A DNA stretch of 64,000 nt from contig NZ_BJZP01000003.1 in NCBI RefSeq assembly GCF_007992095.1, forward strand, positions 268,538 through 332,537. Reading direction: 5' to 3'. The DNA is from Paenirhizobium naphthalenivorans. Its GTDB lineage: Bacteria; Pseudomonadota; Alphaproteobacteria; Rhizobiales; Rhizobiaceae. Within the stretch, counting starts at the first letter, position 1. The number at the start of each line of letters is the position of its first letter. The notes below the pieces were generated by a model. The model ran no database searches and was not told where the DNA came from. It saw only the letters and a program-made list of their open reading frames with translations. Made by a program: the position numbers and the translations under genes. This document shows positions 26,785 to 37,182 of the stretch, piece after piece.

Positions 26785-26895
26785 GTCGCGTCTCCATCGC
26801 CCAATTTCATTTGATCTTTGATGCGCTCAGAATGCCCGGCATTGCGTGGCATATCCAATTCAATTACGGTGACCATAGATAAAGAGAGCTTATCC

Positions 26896-27813
26896 ATGAA
26901 ACTGTCGAAACAGTTCCCGCTCAATGCCCTGCGCGTCTTCGAGGCGGTCGGCCGGTTGGGAAGCTTCACCAAGGCTGGCGAGGAGCTGGGCATGACTCAG
27001 ACGGCGGTGAGCTACCAGATCAAGCTGCTGGAAGAGAATATCGGCGAACTCCTCTTCCTGCGCCGCCCGCGCCAGATAGCGTTGACGCCGATTGGCGAAC
27101 GCATGCTGCCCAAGGTGACGGAAGCCTTCGCCACCCTGCGCGAAGTGATCGACACCGCGCGTCAGAATGCCGACGAGATCCTTGAGATCCACTCCACACC
27201 GACATTTGCCTCCCACTGGCTTGCCCGGCATCTCGGCGCCTTTCAGCTCGCCCATCAGAACATCGCGGTCCGGCTGCTGCGTGGCTCCAGGCTCACCGAC
27301 TTCAGCCGCGAGACCGCGGATCTCGCGATCCGGATCAGCCAGGCCCCCTGGCCCGGCCTCACATGCCACCCGATCCTGCGGCTGAGCTATTCGCCGATGC
27401 TGAGCCCCAAGCTGGCGGAGAGCATCGGCGGCGTGAAGAAGCCGGTCGACTTGCTGAAGCTGCCCTGGATTACCGACGACGACGGACGTTGGACACGCTG
27501 GTTCACGCAGGCGGGCCTCGATGCCGCAGACCACACCGCGCGCACGTTCGACGCGGGCGGCGCGCTCGATCTTGAAGCCGGAGCGGCGATGGCCGGTCAT
27601 GGCGTCGCCATGCTGAGCCCCTTCTACCTTCAGGACGAACTGGCGTCCGGGCGGCTCATACAGCCGTTTGAACTCAGCTGGCTGGACGACAGCACCTACT
27701 GGCTGGTCTATCCCGAAAACCGGCGCAATCTGCCCAAGGTCCGCAAGTTCCGCGAATGGCTGGAAGCCACCCTGGCACCGGAGCGTGACGCGATAGCGCT
27801 CGCCGCGCGATAA
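26896..27813 (+). CDS. LysR-type regulator (GcvA-like), probable purine-cluster regulator
   Basis: The 305-residue protein has an N-terminal winged helix-turn-helix (residues 10-68: LNALRVFEAVGRLGSFTKAG, then TQTAVSYQIKLLEENIG) and a C-terminal periplasmic-binding-like effector domain from about 92. The LRVFEAVGR opening and following pattern are of the GcvA subgroup. ATG 26896 begins at the family's normal distance from the helix-turn-helix; a longer frame from 26818 is less likely. It is 120 bp upstream of puuD on the same strand, so it is placed to control urate catabolism, with the ligand unknown. Confidence 0.87.
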   Translation: MKLSKQFPLNALRVFEAVGRLGSFTKAGEELGMTQTAVSYQIKLLEENIGELLFLRRPRQIALTPIGERMLPKVTEAFATLREVIDTARQNADEILEIHSTPTFASHWLARHLGAFQLAHQNIAVRLLRGSRLTDFSRETADLAIRISQAPWPGLTCHPILRLSYSPMLSPKLAESIGGVKKPVDLLKLPWITDDDGRWTRWFTQAGLDAADHTARTFDAGGALDLEAGAAMAGHGVAMLSPFYLQDELASGRLIQPFELSWLDDSTYWLVYPENRRNLPKVRKFREWLEATLAPERDAIALAAR

Positions 27814-27933
27814 CGCCGGGTAGGCAAGAGGCAAAGAATTTCTCTGGATAGGCCCACGATCCGACATGTGGGGCTTTCCTTGACGGCGATTATTTTTCAA
27901 ACTGTTTCGCCGGAGGAAGAAAAGGATTTTCTG

Positions 27934-29165
27934 ATGTACGAATATGCCATTGCCTGGGAATGGCTCTCCTTCGCGGTCCGCTGGCTGCATGTGATCACGG
28001 CAATCGCCTGGATCGGTTCATCCTTCTACTTCATCGCCCTCGATCTCGGGCTGGTGAAGCGCGACCATCTGCCGGTCGGCGCCTACGGCGAGGAGTGGCA
28101 GGTCCACGGCGGCGGCTTCTACCACATCCAGAAATATCTAGTGGCGCCGGCCTCGATGCCCGAGCATCTGACGTGGTTCAAGTGGGAGAGCTATGTCACC
28201 TGGCTTTCGGGCTTTGCCATGCTGGCCGTCGTCTATTACGGCGGGGCCGATCTGTTCCTGATCGACCGGCATGTGCTCGACCTGACCCAATGGCAGGCGA
28301 TCGCCCTTTCGATCGCCTCGCTCGCGGTCGGCTGGGTGATCTATGACCAGTTATGCAAGTCGCCGCTCGGCAAGAATATCTGGGTGCTGATGGGCGTGCT
28401 CTACGTGGCGCTGATCGCCATGGCCTGGGGCTATACGCAGGTTTTCACCGGCCGCGCCGCCTTCCTGCATCTCGGCGCCTTCACGGCCACTATCATGTCG
28501 GCCAACGTCTTCCTGATCATCATTCCGAACCAGAAAATCGTCGTCGCCGACCTGATCGCCGGCCGCACGCCGGATCCGAAATATGGCGTGATCGCCAAGC
28601 AGCGCTCGTTGCACAACAACTACCTGACGCTGCCAGTCATCTTCTTCATGCTCTCCAACCACTATCCGCTGGCCTTCGGCACCGCCTACAACTGGGTGAT
28701 CGCCGCACTGGTCTTCCTGATGGGCGTCACCATCCGCCACTGGTTCAACACCACCCACGCCCGCAAGGGCCGCCCGACCTGGACTTGGCTCGCCACGGCG
28801 CTGATCTTCATCGCCATCATGTGGCTGTCGACCGTGCAGAGGGCACCGGTCGAGGAGGAGGTTTCGGTCGCTCCGGTCAATCTCCGCTTCGTCGAGAATG
28901 CCCACTATGAAGCTGCCCGCGACGTCGTCTTGTCGCGCTGTTCGATGTGCCATGCGGCCGAGCCGGTCTGGGAAGGCGTTGTGCGGCCGCCAAAGACCGT
29001 GAAGCTCGAGACAGACGCGGAAATCGCCGCCCATGCCCGCGAGATCTATCTCCAGGCCGGCCGCAGCCATGCCATGCCGCCCGGTAACATCACCGAGGTC
29101 TCAACCGAGGAACGCGCCCTGCTGGTCGCCTGGTTCGAAAGCGCTGTTTCGGGAAACAAGCAGCC

Positions 29166-29169
<4 letters not shown>
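27934..29169 (+). CDS. puuD: Membrane urate oxidase (urate hydroxylase) PuuD
   Basis: PuuD oxidises urate to 5-hydroxyisourate and hands electrons to the respiratory chain through a fused cytochrome c domain. The 411-residue protein has about eight helices in the first 310 residues, including WLHVITAIAWIGSSFYFIALD and GGGFYHIQKYLVAP, with conserved His residues. The C-terminal domain has CSMCH (Cys336, Cys339, His340) and a distal Met in HAMPPGNIT. AGGAAGAAAAGG lies upstream of ATG 27934. It replaces soluble uricase, and it overlaps guaD by four bases. Confidence 0.95.
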
Positions 29170-30469
<1,300 letters not shown>

Positions 30470-30473
<4 letters not shown>

Positions 30474-30943
30474 CAGCATTACGGCCCGGAACCGAACTCA
30501 TTTTGCTGCAACTCTTCGCCAATATTGTCCTCGGAGTCTTGATGATTTCGATGACCGTCATCATCCACACGTTCGGCCTTATCGGCGTGACGCGCGCCAT
30601 GGGCTGGGTGACCGATCGCATCCGCCTTGCCGGGCATCGCAGCCATCTGCTGGCGATGAACACCGTGGTGATCGGCGTCTTCGCCGTTCTGACGGCGGAA
30701 GTCTGGCTCTGGGCGCTCTGCTATCGGTTGCTGGGCTTCATCACCGACTTTCCGACGGCACTCTATTTCGCCACCATCACCTTCTCGACGGTCGGCTATG
30801 GCGACGTCGTTCCCGCGGTTGAATGGCGCATGCTGGCGGCCCTTGAGGGGGTGAACGGCTTCGTGCTGATCGGCTGGTCGACCGCCTACCTGGTCGCCGC
30901 CGGCATGCGTGTCGGCCCCTTCCGTTCTGGCGAGCATTTCTGA
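30470..30943 (+). CDS. Two-TM-type potassium channel subunit, 157 aa
   Basis: The protein has a first helix at residues about 9-35, a second at about 60-85 (NTVVIGVFAVLTAEVWLWALCY), the pore segment with ALYFATITFSTVGYGDVVP (the canonical TVGYGD filter at about 111-116) and a last helix at about 125-147. It lacks any regulatory domain. It starts with GTG inside the guaD stop (four-base overlap), so synthesis is coupled to guanine deaminase. A link between K+ flux and purine use is not established; it may be a leak or stress channel co-expressed with the pathway. Confidence 0.82.
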
Positions 30944-30981
30944 TGACACTCTGTCGTTAATTTCCAAAGAGGTAAATTCCC

Positions 30982-32133
30982 GTGTCCCCCATTCTTGAGA
31001 TCGCCGACCTGAAGGCGCTGGCGAAGCGTCGCGTACCGAAGCTGTTCTTCGACTATGCCGACAGCGGCGCCTATACGGAGAGTACCTACCGCGCCAACGA
31101 AAGCGATTTCTCGAAGATCAAACTGCGCCAACGGGTGCTGGTCGACATGAGCGGCCGCTCGCTCGAAACGACGATGATCGGTGAAAAGGTCAAGATGCCT
31201 GTCGCGCTTGCCCCGACCGGTCTCACCGGCATGCAGCATGCCGATGGCGAAATGCTGGCGGCGAAGGCGGCGGAAGAGTTCGGCGTTCCCTTCACCCTCT
31301 CGACCATGAGCATCTGCTCGATCGAGGACGTCGCCTCGGTGACCACCAAGCCCTTCTGGTTCCAACTCTACGTCATGCGCGACCGCGATTTCGTGCTGAA
31401 CCTGATCGAGCGAGCCAAGGCGGCGAAGTGCTCGGCGCTGGTGCTGACCGCCGACCTGCAGATTCTTGGCCAGCGCCACAAGGATCTGCGCAACGGGCTG
31501 TCGGCCCCGCCCAGACTGACGCCGAAGCACCTCTACCAGATGGCGACGCGCCCGCGCTGGTGCTGGAACATGCTCCAGACCAACCGCCGCACCTTCCGCA
31601 ATATCCACGGCCACGCCAAGAGCGTCACCGACCTCGCCTCGCTCAACGCCTGGACGACCGAGCAGTTCGACCCGCAGCTGTCGTGGAAAGACGTCGAGTG
31701 GATCAAGGAGCGCTGGGGCGGCAAGCTGATCATCAAGGGCATTCTCGACGTGGAGGACGCGAAGATGGCGGCGAAGACCGGGGCGGATGCGATCGTCGTC
31801 TCCAACCACGGCGGCCGCCAGCTCGACGGCGCCCATTCCTCGATCGCCATGCTGCCGCGGATCGTCGATGCTGTCGGCAACAAGATCGAAGTGCACCTCG
31901 ACGGCGGCATCCGCTCCGGTCAGGACGTGCTGAAGGCCGTGGCGCTCGGCGCCAAGGGCACCTTCATCGGCCGGCCCTTCCTCTACGGCCTCGGCGCCAT
32001 GGGCAAGCCGGGCGTCACCAAGGCGCTGGAGATCATCGCCAAGGAGATGGACACCACCATGGCACTGTGCGGCAAGCGCGGCATCGCCGAGATCGACGGT
32101 GGCATCATCGCGGAAAACCCGTTCAAGGTCTGA
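30982..32133 (+). CDS. lldD: FMN-dependent alpha-hydroxy-acid dehydrogenase (LldD-like)
   Basis: The 383-residue TIM-barrel flavoenzyme oxidises L-lactate or a related 2-hydroxy acid, probably linked to the quinone pool. The sequence contains RVPKLFFDYADSGAYTE, ALAPTGLTGMQH, FQLYVMRDRD, and the catalytic SNHGGRQLDG with His and Arg at about residues 274-277, then DGGIRSGQDVLKA and IGRPFLYG for phosphate binding. Length matches L-lactate dehydrogenases (380-400). GTG at 30982 follows AAGAGG. As ureide breakdown gives glyoxylate, glycolate is a possible alternative substrate; lactate is the safer call. It lies 38 bp behind the channel gene. Confidence 0.85.
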   Translation: MSPILEIADLKALAKRRVPKLFFDYADSGAYTESTYRANESDFSKIKLRQRVLVDMSGRSLETTMIGEKVKMPVALAPTGLTGMQHADGEMLAAKAAEEFGVPFTLSTMSICSIEDVASVTTKPFWFQLYVMRDRDFVLNLIERAKAAKCSALVLTADLQILGQRHKDLRNGLSAPPRLTPKHLYQMATRPRWCWNMLQTNRRTFRNIHGHAKSVTDLASLNAWTTEQFDPQLSWKDVEWIKERWGGKLIIKGILDVEDAKMAAKTGADAIVVSNHGGRQLDGAHSSIAMLPRIVDAVGNKIEVHLDGGIRSGQDVLKAVALGAKGTFIGRPFLYGLGAMGKPGVTKALEIIAKEMDTTMALCGKRGIAEIDGGIIAENPFKV

Positions 32134-32175
32134 ACGCCAAAGAGAGGGAGGCGCCGCCAGCGTGCCTCCTGCCTC

Positions 32176-32916
32176 TCAAACGATCCAGCCTGTCGAAAGC
32201 GCGCTGATCCAGTCGGTCATGCCATACGCCTTCGCCATATCGGCGGCGGCGAGATTGTCATAGCGCACCTGCCGGAAACTGGGCTGCCAGCCACGGCCGG
32301 TCTTTTCCAGGACGGCATAGGCGGCGAATGGCGTGCCGGCCTGGGCCTTGTGATAAAATGGCTTGTCATAATCGAAACCGGGACAGCCGACGCTACCCGG
32401 ATTGACGATCAGCCGGCCGTCGGAAAGCTGCACCGAACGGGCGATATGGCTGTGGCCGCACAGGATGAGCGGCTGGTCTATGCCCTCGGCCCGCGCTTCG
32501 ATCTCCGAGAGCGGCTTGAGATGAAAGATGCCCTGCTCGTTCAGCGTCTCCATCCAATAGGTGTTATCGTCCTGCGGCGTCGCGTGGCAGAGATAGACCT
32601 CATCGCGGAAAACCGTGCTGAACGGCAGCGTGCGGATCCAGTCGAGCTGCTCTTCGGAGAGTTGCTCGAAGGACGGCCGCTCCCAGTCTCCCATCGCCTC
32701 GAACGGCCGGTCGATCAGCGCCCGATCATGGTTGCCGCACACGGTCACTGCATCGAGCGGCATCAACAGTTCCGCCGTCCTTGCCGCATCCAGCGGACCG
32801 GAAAAGCAATCACCGAGATTGACGATGTCGGAAATGCCCAGCCCACGGATGTCCTCAAGCACCGCCTCAAGCGCCAGATGGTTGCCGTGCACGTCGGCGA
32901 TGGCGGCAAAGATCAT
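32176..32916 (-). CDS. Metallophosphoesterase (YfcE/MJ0936-like)
   Basis: The 246-residue cytosolic phosphoesterase has the full dimetal motif series: IADVHGNHLALEAVL (D-x-H), VNLGDCFSGP (G-D), VCGNHDRAL (GNHD), and CGHSHIAR (GHSH), with a His-containing LCHATPQDD in between. Substrate is unknown; relatives cleave cyclic nucleotides or phosphodiesters. Its ATG 32916 overlaps the uraH stop codon (TGATG), so it belongs to the allA-uraH operon; the TTG one codon upstream is less likely. A role in nucleotide salvage would fit the purine context but is inference. Confidence 0.85.
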   Translation of the reverse strand: MIFAAIADVHGNHLALEAVLEDIRGLGISDIVNLGDCFSGPLDAARTAELLMPLDAVTVCGNHDRALIDRPFEAMGDWERPSFEQLSEEQLDWIRTLPFSTVFRDEVYLCHATPQDDNTYWMETLNEQGIFHLKPLSEIEARAEGIDQPLILCGHSHIARSVQLSDGRLIVNPGSVGCPGFDYDKPFYHKAQAGTPFAAYAVLEKTGRGWQPSFRQVRYDNLAAADMAKAYGMTDWISALSTGWIV

Positions 32917-33272
32917 CAACTGCCCCGATAGGTCGAATAGCCGTAGGGCGAAAGCAGAAGCGGCACGTGATAATGCGCTGTCGTGTCGGAAATGCCGAAG
33001 CGGATCGGGATCACGTCGAGGAAGGGCGGGTCGGTGAGGGAGACTCCCTTGGTCTTGAGGTAGTCGCCGGCATGGAAGAGAAGCTCGTATTGCCCCACCT
33101 GAAAATCGGCCCCCACAAGGAGCGGCCCACCATCGACCCGACCGTCGGAATTGGTGAAGACTGTGGTGATCAACTCGGCTTCTTCGCCGTTCATCCGCAT
33201 CAGTTGAATCTTCAGCCCATCGGCGGGCTTACCGAGCGCGGTGTCGAGGACATGGGTGGTGAGACCGGTCAT
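32916..33272 (-). CDS. uraH: 5-Hydroxyisourate hydrolase (transthyretin-like)
   Basis: The 118-residue protein hydrolyses 5-hydroxyisourate, the PuuD product, to OHCU. The N-terminal [20 protein letters not shown] strand with catalytic His (residue 7), Arg in the centre (DGRVDGG) and [19 protein letters not shown] at the C-terminus, including the diagnostic YRGS tetrapeptide, are all present. It forms a homotetramer in the family. It overlaps allA by four bases and the phosphoesterase by one base. Confidence 0.96.
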   Translation of the reverse strand: MTGLTTHVLDTALGKPADGLKIQLMRMNGEEAELITTVFTNSDGRVDGGPLLVGADFQVGQYELLFHAGDYLKTKGVSLTDPPFLDVIPIRFGISDTTAHYHVPLLLSPYGYSTYRGS

Positions 33273-33769
33273 AGATGGGGCTCCAGAATGCGGTAAGGCG
33301 TTGGGAAGAAGTGTTCTTCGAGATTGTTGCCCGGCCCGTCACGATCGACAACCAGAAAATCAGATGGATCACCGATTGCCATTAACGGATGGTGCCAGAC
33401 ATTGCGGTGGTAGTTCACCCCCTGGTCGGGCCGTGCGAGGAAGACCCTCGGCTCGCCGGGCCGGCCGCCCTCGTCCTCGGAGACGGCGACAAGGAAGGAC
33501 CGGCCCGACAGGGGCGAAAAGCTCTGGCTGCCGAGCGGATGACGCTCCATCATGCCGATCTCGTAAGGAAAGCGACGGGGCTGGCCACGAAATATGCTGG
33601 CGATCACCCGCGCGCCCTCGCCCACCGCCTCGGGGGCAAAGAGCGCGTGAAACCGCTCGGTCGTACCACCGTTGATCAGGCGCATGGTGGATGGCATCGC
33701 CTCGATCACTTCGCCGAAGGGCAAGAAGGCAGCGGCGGTGAGAGGCTGTACGGCAAGAGGCTGGTTCAA
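33269..33769 (-). CDS. allA: Ureidoglycolate lyase
   Basis: The 166-residue cupin-fold enzyme splits ureidoglycolate into glyoxylate and urea. Seen are the family's opening with [36 protein letters not shown] with the metal or active-site His/Arg set, and [14 protein letters not shown]. No ATG fits in frame: the start is TTG 33769, eight bases after AGGGGG. It is first in the operon allA-uraH-phosphoesterase. A non-ATG start lowers the certainty about the exact N-terminus only. Confidence 0.9.
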   Translation of the reverse strand: MNQPLAVQPLTAAAFLPFGEVIEAMPSTMRLINGGTTERFHALFAPEAVGEGARVIASIFRGQPRRFPYEIGMMERHPLGSQSFSPLSGRSFLVAVSEDEGGRPGEPRVFLARPDQGVNYHRNVWHHPLMAIGDPSDFLVVDRDGPGNNLEEHFFPTPYRILEPHL

Positions 33770-33964
33770 ATATCATTCCCCCTGGGGATGAGGCGGTTCG
33801 CATTCACAGGTGACGCGCCGCGAAAAATACCCTCGTTTCGCCCGGTCTCGGAAATCCCGATGCCAGGAAAGCCTGTCGGCTTCAGGATCTACATAGCCGA
33901 GCGACGTGTACGAGGAAAGCGTCCCGCGCGGGACTTGACGGAACGAAGGCCGGATCAAACGCAA

Positions 33965-33991
33965 ACGACGCCGGCTTTCGCCGGCGTCGTC
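33965..33991 (-). terminator. Terminator of glnII
   Basis: A perfect 11-bp inverted repeat (33965-33975 with 33981-33991; core GACGCCGGC) is followed on the minus strand by TTTGCGTTTG, 26 bp beyond the glnII stop codon. The T-tract is broken but the stem is very stable. Confidence 0.7.
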
Positions 33992-34016
33992 CGAATGCCT
34001 TGGGAGATCGAAACGA

Positions 34017-35057
34017 TCAGGCGGCGCTACGGCCGAAATCGGCGGTCGCGACTTCCGAGATCGTCTTGAGAACCTGCGAAGCGATCTGGTAGGGGCAGCC
34101 CTGCGAGTTCGGACGACGGTCTTCAAGGTAGCCCTTGTAGCCGTTGTTGACGAAGGAATGCGGAACGCGGATCGAGGCGCCGCGGTCGGCGATACCGTAG
34201 GAGAACTTGTTCCACGGTGCCGTCTCGTGCTTGCCGGTCAGGCGCATGTGATTGTCCGGACCGTAAACGTCGATGTGCTCTTTCCAGTTCTTGGCGAAAG
34301 CGGCCATCAGGGCTTCGAAATATTCCTTGCCACCGACTTCGCGCATGTACTTGGTCGAGAAGTTGCAGTGCATGCCCGAACCGTTCCAGTCGGTGTCGCC
34401 GAGCGGCTTGCAATGGAACTCGATGTCGATGCCATAGCCTTCGCAAAGGCGAAGCAGCAGGTAACGGGCGATCCACATCTGGTCGGCTGCGCTCTTGGAG
34501 CCCTTGCCGAAGACCTGGAATTCCCACTGGCCCTTGGCCACTTCGGCATTGATGCCTTCATGGTTGATGCCGGCTTCGAGGCAGAGGTCGAGATGTTCCT
34601 CGACGATCTGACGCGCAACGTCGCCGACGTTCTTGTAGCCGACGCCAGTGTAATACGGGCCCTGCGGCGCAGGGAAGCCATGCTCCGGGAAGCCGAGCGG
34701 GCGGCCATCCTGGTAGAAGAAGTACTCCTGCTCGAAACCGAACCAGGCACCCTCGTCGTCGAGGATCGTGGCGCGGGCGTTCGACGGATGCGGCGTGACG
34801 CCATCCGGCATCATGACTTCGCACATGACCAGTGCACCGTTGAGGCGGGCCGGGTCGGGATAGACGGCGACCGGCTTGAGCACGCAATCGGAGTTGCTAC
34901 CTTCGGCCTGCATCGTCGAGGAACCGTCGAAACCCCAGAGCGGGAGCTGTTCCAGCGTCGGGAAGGTATCGAATTCCTTGATCTGCGTCTTGCCGCGAAG
35001 GTTCGGAACCGGCGTATAGCCGTCGAGCCAGATATACTCGAGCTTGTACTTGGTCAT
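34017..35057 (-). CDS. glnII: Glutamine synthetase II (eukaryotic type)
   Basis: The 346-residue GSII assimilates ammonium into glutamine using ATP. Motifs include the early WLDGYTPVPNLRGKTQI, WGFDGSSTMQAEGSNSDC, GFEQEYFFY with metal Glu, GINAEVAKGQWEFQV, NGSGMHCNFSTKYMRE with the metal His, and the RPNSQGCPYQI C-terminus. The N-terminal regulatory adenylylation Tyr of GSI is absent. Length is that of rhizobial GlnII (329-350). ATG 35057 is used; the frame's upstream GTG/ATG would extend into leader. A sigma-54-like promoter lies 90-100 bp upstream. It can recapture ammonium released by purine breakdown. Confidence 0.97.
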   Translation of the reverse strand: MTKYKLEYIWLDGYTPVPNLRGKTQIKEFDTFPTLEQLPLWGFDGSSTMQAEGSNSDCVLKPVAVYPDPARLNGALVMCEVMMPDGVTPHPSNARATILDDEGAWFGFEQEYFFYQDGRPLGFPEHGFPAPQGPYYTGVGYKNVGDVARQIVEEHLDLCLEAGINHEGINAEVAKGQWEFQVFGKGSKSAADQMWIARYLLLRLCEGYGIDIEFHCKPLGDTDWNGSGMHCNFSTKYMREVGGKEYFEALMAAFAKNWKEHIDVYGPDNHMRLTGKHETAPWNKFSYGIADRGASIRVPHSFVNNGYKGYLEDRRPNSQGCPYQIASQVLKTISEVATADFGRSAA

Positions 35058-35144
35058 TCTTGGTCTCTCTTCAGTCAAGCGCTCGCCCAAAGAGCGCAAC
35101 AGAGGGCTGATTCTCCGGCATCCCGGCGAGTCGACATCTTAACA

Positions 35145-35160
35145 GGCATGAATCATGCCA
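35145..35160 (-). promoter_or_regulatory. Sigma-54-type promoter candidate of glnII
   Basis: Read on the minus strand, TGGCATGATTCATGCC gives the GG and GC doublets ten bases apart that sigma-54 needs (consensus TGGCAC-N5-TTGC). Transcription would start near 35134, giving a 77-base leader. glnII in rhizobia is activated by NtrC and sigma-54, so the site makes biological sense. The same bases form a perfect GGCATGA-N-TCATGCC inverted repeat, so a dimeric regulator is an alternative. I found no clear NtrC site in the 300 bp upstream; apart from this site the 400-bp glnII/DUF2735 gap shows no gene. Confidence 0.55.
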
Positions 35161-35457
35161 ACTTGATCGAATTGCGTCCCATTCGATTCGAAATCCATCA
35201 CACCTCCCCAAAAAGAGGGCTGAATCGCATCATTTCCTGAAGAGACTTCCCCGCTTCTCCAGAGTTCTGACGCGATTTTTGCGAGATTTTTTGCCGCTGC
35301 GAACAACAGGTCACAACTGGTCACTTCGCAGCCAACCAAGAAAAAAGCACGAAACAGCCTATTTTATAGGCATTTTGCACTTTTCCTGTGCGAACCTCTT
35401 AAGATCTGGTATAGTTCTCTCCCGGCTATCCGCCGATGAACAAAAAGAGGCAGTAGC

Positions 35458-35631
35458 ATGACGACGAACATGGTTCGGGAATCGGCGAAGATCTTAGAGT
35501 TCCCGGTTCGAAATATTCAAAAGTTGAGAGAGATGCAGCAGCGCGAGCGTCCTGTCATCATCGAGAGCGGTTGCGGCAGCTGGTATCACCAAGAGGCCAT
35601 CCGCGAGGCGGAAGAGGCGCCCAAGCAGTAA
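35458..35631 (+). CDS. DUF2735 small protein, 57 aa
   Basis: This very short protein starts with the DUF2735 signature TTNMVRESAKILEFPV and ends with GCGSWYHQEAIREAEE, the conserved SWYH-A-I-EA motif. AAGAGG precedes the ATG by eight bases. In rhizobia such genes lie opposite glnII, as here, suggesting a part in nitrogen metabolism, perhaps a small regulator of the enzyme; no biochemical function is known to me. The gene ends inside a strong terminator stem. Confidence 0.85.
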   Translation: MTTNMVRESAKILEFPVRNIQKLREMQQRERPVIIESGCGSWYHQEAIREAEEAPKQ

Positions 35632-35651
35632 GCGCCTCCGCCGGTTTTTTT
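35607..35651 (+). terminator. Terminator overlapping the end of the DUF2735 gene
   Basis: A 7-bp stem (35614-35620 with 35632-35638), extended after a three-base bulge by four more pairs (35607-35610 with 35639-35642), encloses the stop codon in its loop and is followed by GG and seven T residues. It also shields the convergent allantoicase gene 26 bp away. Confidence 0.8.
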
Positions 35652-35656
35652 CAGCC

Positions 35657-36679
35657 TCAGGCCTTGATGCCGTAGAGGCGCAACCGCATGACGCCCCCGT
35701 CCGGATGCATGGCGAAGCGTACGTGCGTCACCGGGCCGACATCGGCGATGACCGGACCTGAGAACTCGTGCTTACGGTCCATCTCCAGCTTCTGACGCTC
35801 AAGGATCGGCTTCCAGCTTTCCGAGGCGGCAATATCGGCCTCGCTGAACGTGTCCCCGGCATCCGGCAGATAAGCGCCGAGCAGTTCGCAGGTGTCGGGA
35901 TAGTTCCCCTTGAAGAAGTGCGTATCGACGATGACGCGCTTGATCAGCCCCGGATGACCGAGGCGGATGATCGCCCAGTCGTGTCCAGGGCCGCGCCGGC
36001 GCTTGGTCTCCCAGCCGTCGCCCATGTTGAGGCCGCGCCCCGGACCAAGCATCTTGTCGGGATGGCCAAAATGCGCATCCGACCAGGCCAGCGCCTTGGC
36101 ACCGTGAAAAATATAGGCCAGATCGACTTCCTGTTCCTCGCCGACCTTCGACCAGTCGAAATAGGCCGCCCCATAAACGCGCAGCCGCGCGATCCCGCCA
36201 TCGGGATAGATGTGCAGCCGAAGGTGGGTCCAGACCTTTTCGCGATCAGCATTCTCGAAGAAATGCTGGGCACCCGGTCCGAGCGGGGACTTGGGCAGGA
36301 TCTCGGTCCATTCCGTCGCTTCGGTCGGATCGCCCTCGGCAACGAAAGCCGCCTCGATCAGGCAATATGGCGGGTAGTTGCCGGTGAAGAAGCGGGTGTC
36401 GACGTCGAAACCGAAGATCCGGCCCGGCATGGCAAGGCGGATCACCGACCAATCATGGCCGGCCACTCGTTTGCGCCGGCTTTCCCAGCCGTCCATGTAC
36501 TTGCCGTTGTCGTCGTAGAGATCAGGATCGAAACTCGCCGGCTCATCGTTCAGCATGCGCGACAGCGGGGCGAAGAACTCGTCGGTCGCGAAAAGCCCCT
36601 TGGCGCCGAGCCGGGCGGAAGCGAGGTTGACGGCGCCCGCGGCGAATTCGGGCAGGACCACGGTGGATGTTTCAAGCAT
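35657..36679 (-). CDS. alc: Allantoicase
   Basis: The 340-residue enzyme hydrolyses allantoate to ureidoglycolate and urea. It shows the internal duplication of the family: DGWESRRKRVAGHDWSVIRL and GDGWETKRRRGPGHDWAIIRL are the repeated jelly-roll core, and each is followed by FF(T/K)GNYP. The C-terminal HVRFAMHPDGGVMRLRLYG mirrors HLRLHIYPDGGIARLRVYG. It starts one base after the uraD stop codon. With uraD and puuE it makes a three-gene operon, and its product is the AllA substrate. Confidence 0.96.
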   Translation of the reverse strand: MLETSTVVLPEFAAGAVNLASARLGAKGLFATDEFFAPLSRMLNDEPASFDPDLYDDNGKYMDGWESRRKRVAGHDWSVIRLAMPGRIFGFDVDTRFFTGNYPPYCLIEAAFVAEGDPTEATEWTEILPKSPLGPGAQHFFENADREKVWTHLRLHIYPDGGIARLRVYGAAYFDWSKVGEEQEVDLAYIFHGAKALAWSDAHFGHPDKMLGPGRGLNMGDGWETKRRRGPGHDWAIIRLGHPGLIKRVIVDTHFFKGNYPDTCELLGAYLPDAGDTFSEADIAASESWKPILERQKLEMDRKHEFSGPVIADVGPVTHVRFAMHPDGGVMRLRLYGIKA

Positions 36680-36680
36680 A

Positions 36681-37181
36681 TCAGCGGTTCTCCGGTAGAA
36701 GGCTCTCGAGGCGAAGCCGGGCAATCTTCTCGACCTGCACACAAGCGGTCTCGAACTCGGTCTCACGACTGTTGTCGATCCGTCGCTCGAAAGCGGCAAG
36801 GATATCGTCTTTGGTCAGACCCTTCACCGCGATGATGAAGGGAAAACCGAATTTTTCGGTGTAGGCGGTATTGAGCCCGGTGAAACGCGCATGCTCTTCG
36901 GCCGAAAGCCGATCGAGGCCCGCGCCGGCCTGTTCGTTACGGCTATCCTCGGTCAGCTGACCGGCGATCGCCAGCTTGCCGGCGAGGTCCGGGTGGGCGC
37001 GCAACACGCCGAGACGTTCGTCGGCGGAAGCGGCCCTGAATTTTTCCGTCAGCGCCGCATGAACGCCGGACGCCGACAGCGGCTCTACGATTCGTCCGGC
37101 GTCATAGGCCCGCTCGGCGATGAAGGGCGAGTGTTCGAACACGCCGCCGAAGCGGGAAACAAAGTCTTCGCGCGTCATCAT
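36681..37181 (-). CDS. uraD: OHCU decarboxylase
   Basis: The 166-residue helical protein decarboxylates OHCU, the UraH product, to S-allantoin. The conserved GGVFEHSPFIAERA (His and Ser-Pro near the active site), AHPDLAGKLA, LTEDSRNEQAGAGLDRL, and FPFIIAVKGL are all present. Two adjacent ATGs (37181 and 37178) follow the puuE stop codon by one base, so start choice is uncertain by one residue. Coupled to puuE and alc. Confidence 0.95.
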   Translation of the reverse strand: MMTREDFVSRFGGVFEHSPFIAERAYDAGRIVEPLSASGVHAALTEKFRAASADERLGVLRAHPDLAGKLAIAGQLTEDSRNEQAGAGLDRLSAEEHARFTGLNTAYTEKFGFPFIIAVKGLTKDDILAAFERRIDNSRETEFETACVQVEKIARLRLESLLPENR

Positions 37182-37182
37182 C

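Noticed and set aside
27880..27908. TTGACG box 50 bp upstream of puuD as a sigma-70 promoter
   Set aside because: The -35 match is fair but no acceptable -10 hexamer sits at 16-18 bp spacing, so it is not reported as a feature.
32134..32175. Irregular inverted repeat after lldD as terminator
   Set aside because: The pairing is broken by an unpaired central part and no T tract follows on either strand, so it does not meet the standard for a terminator call.
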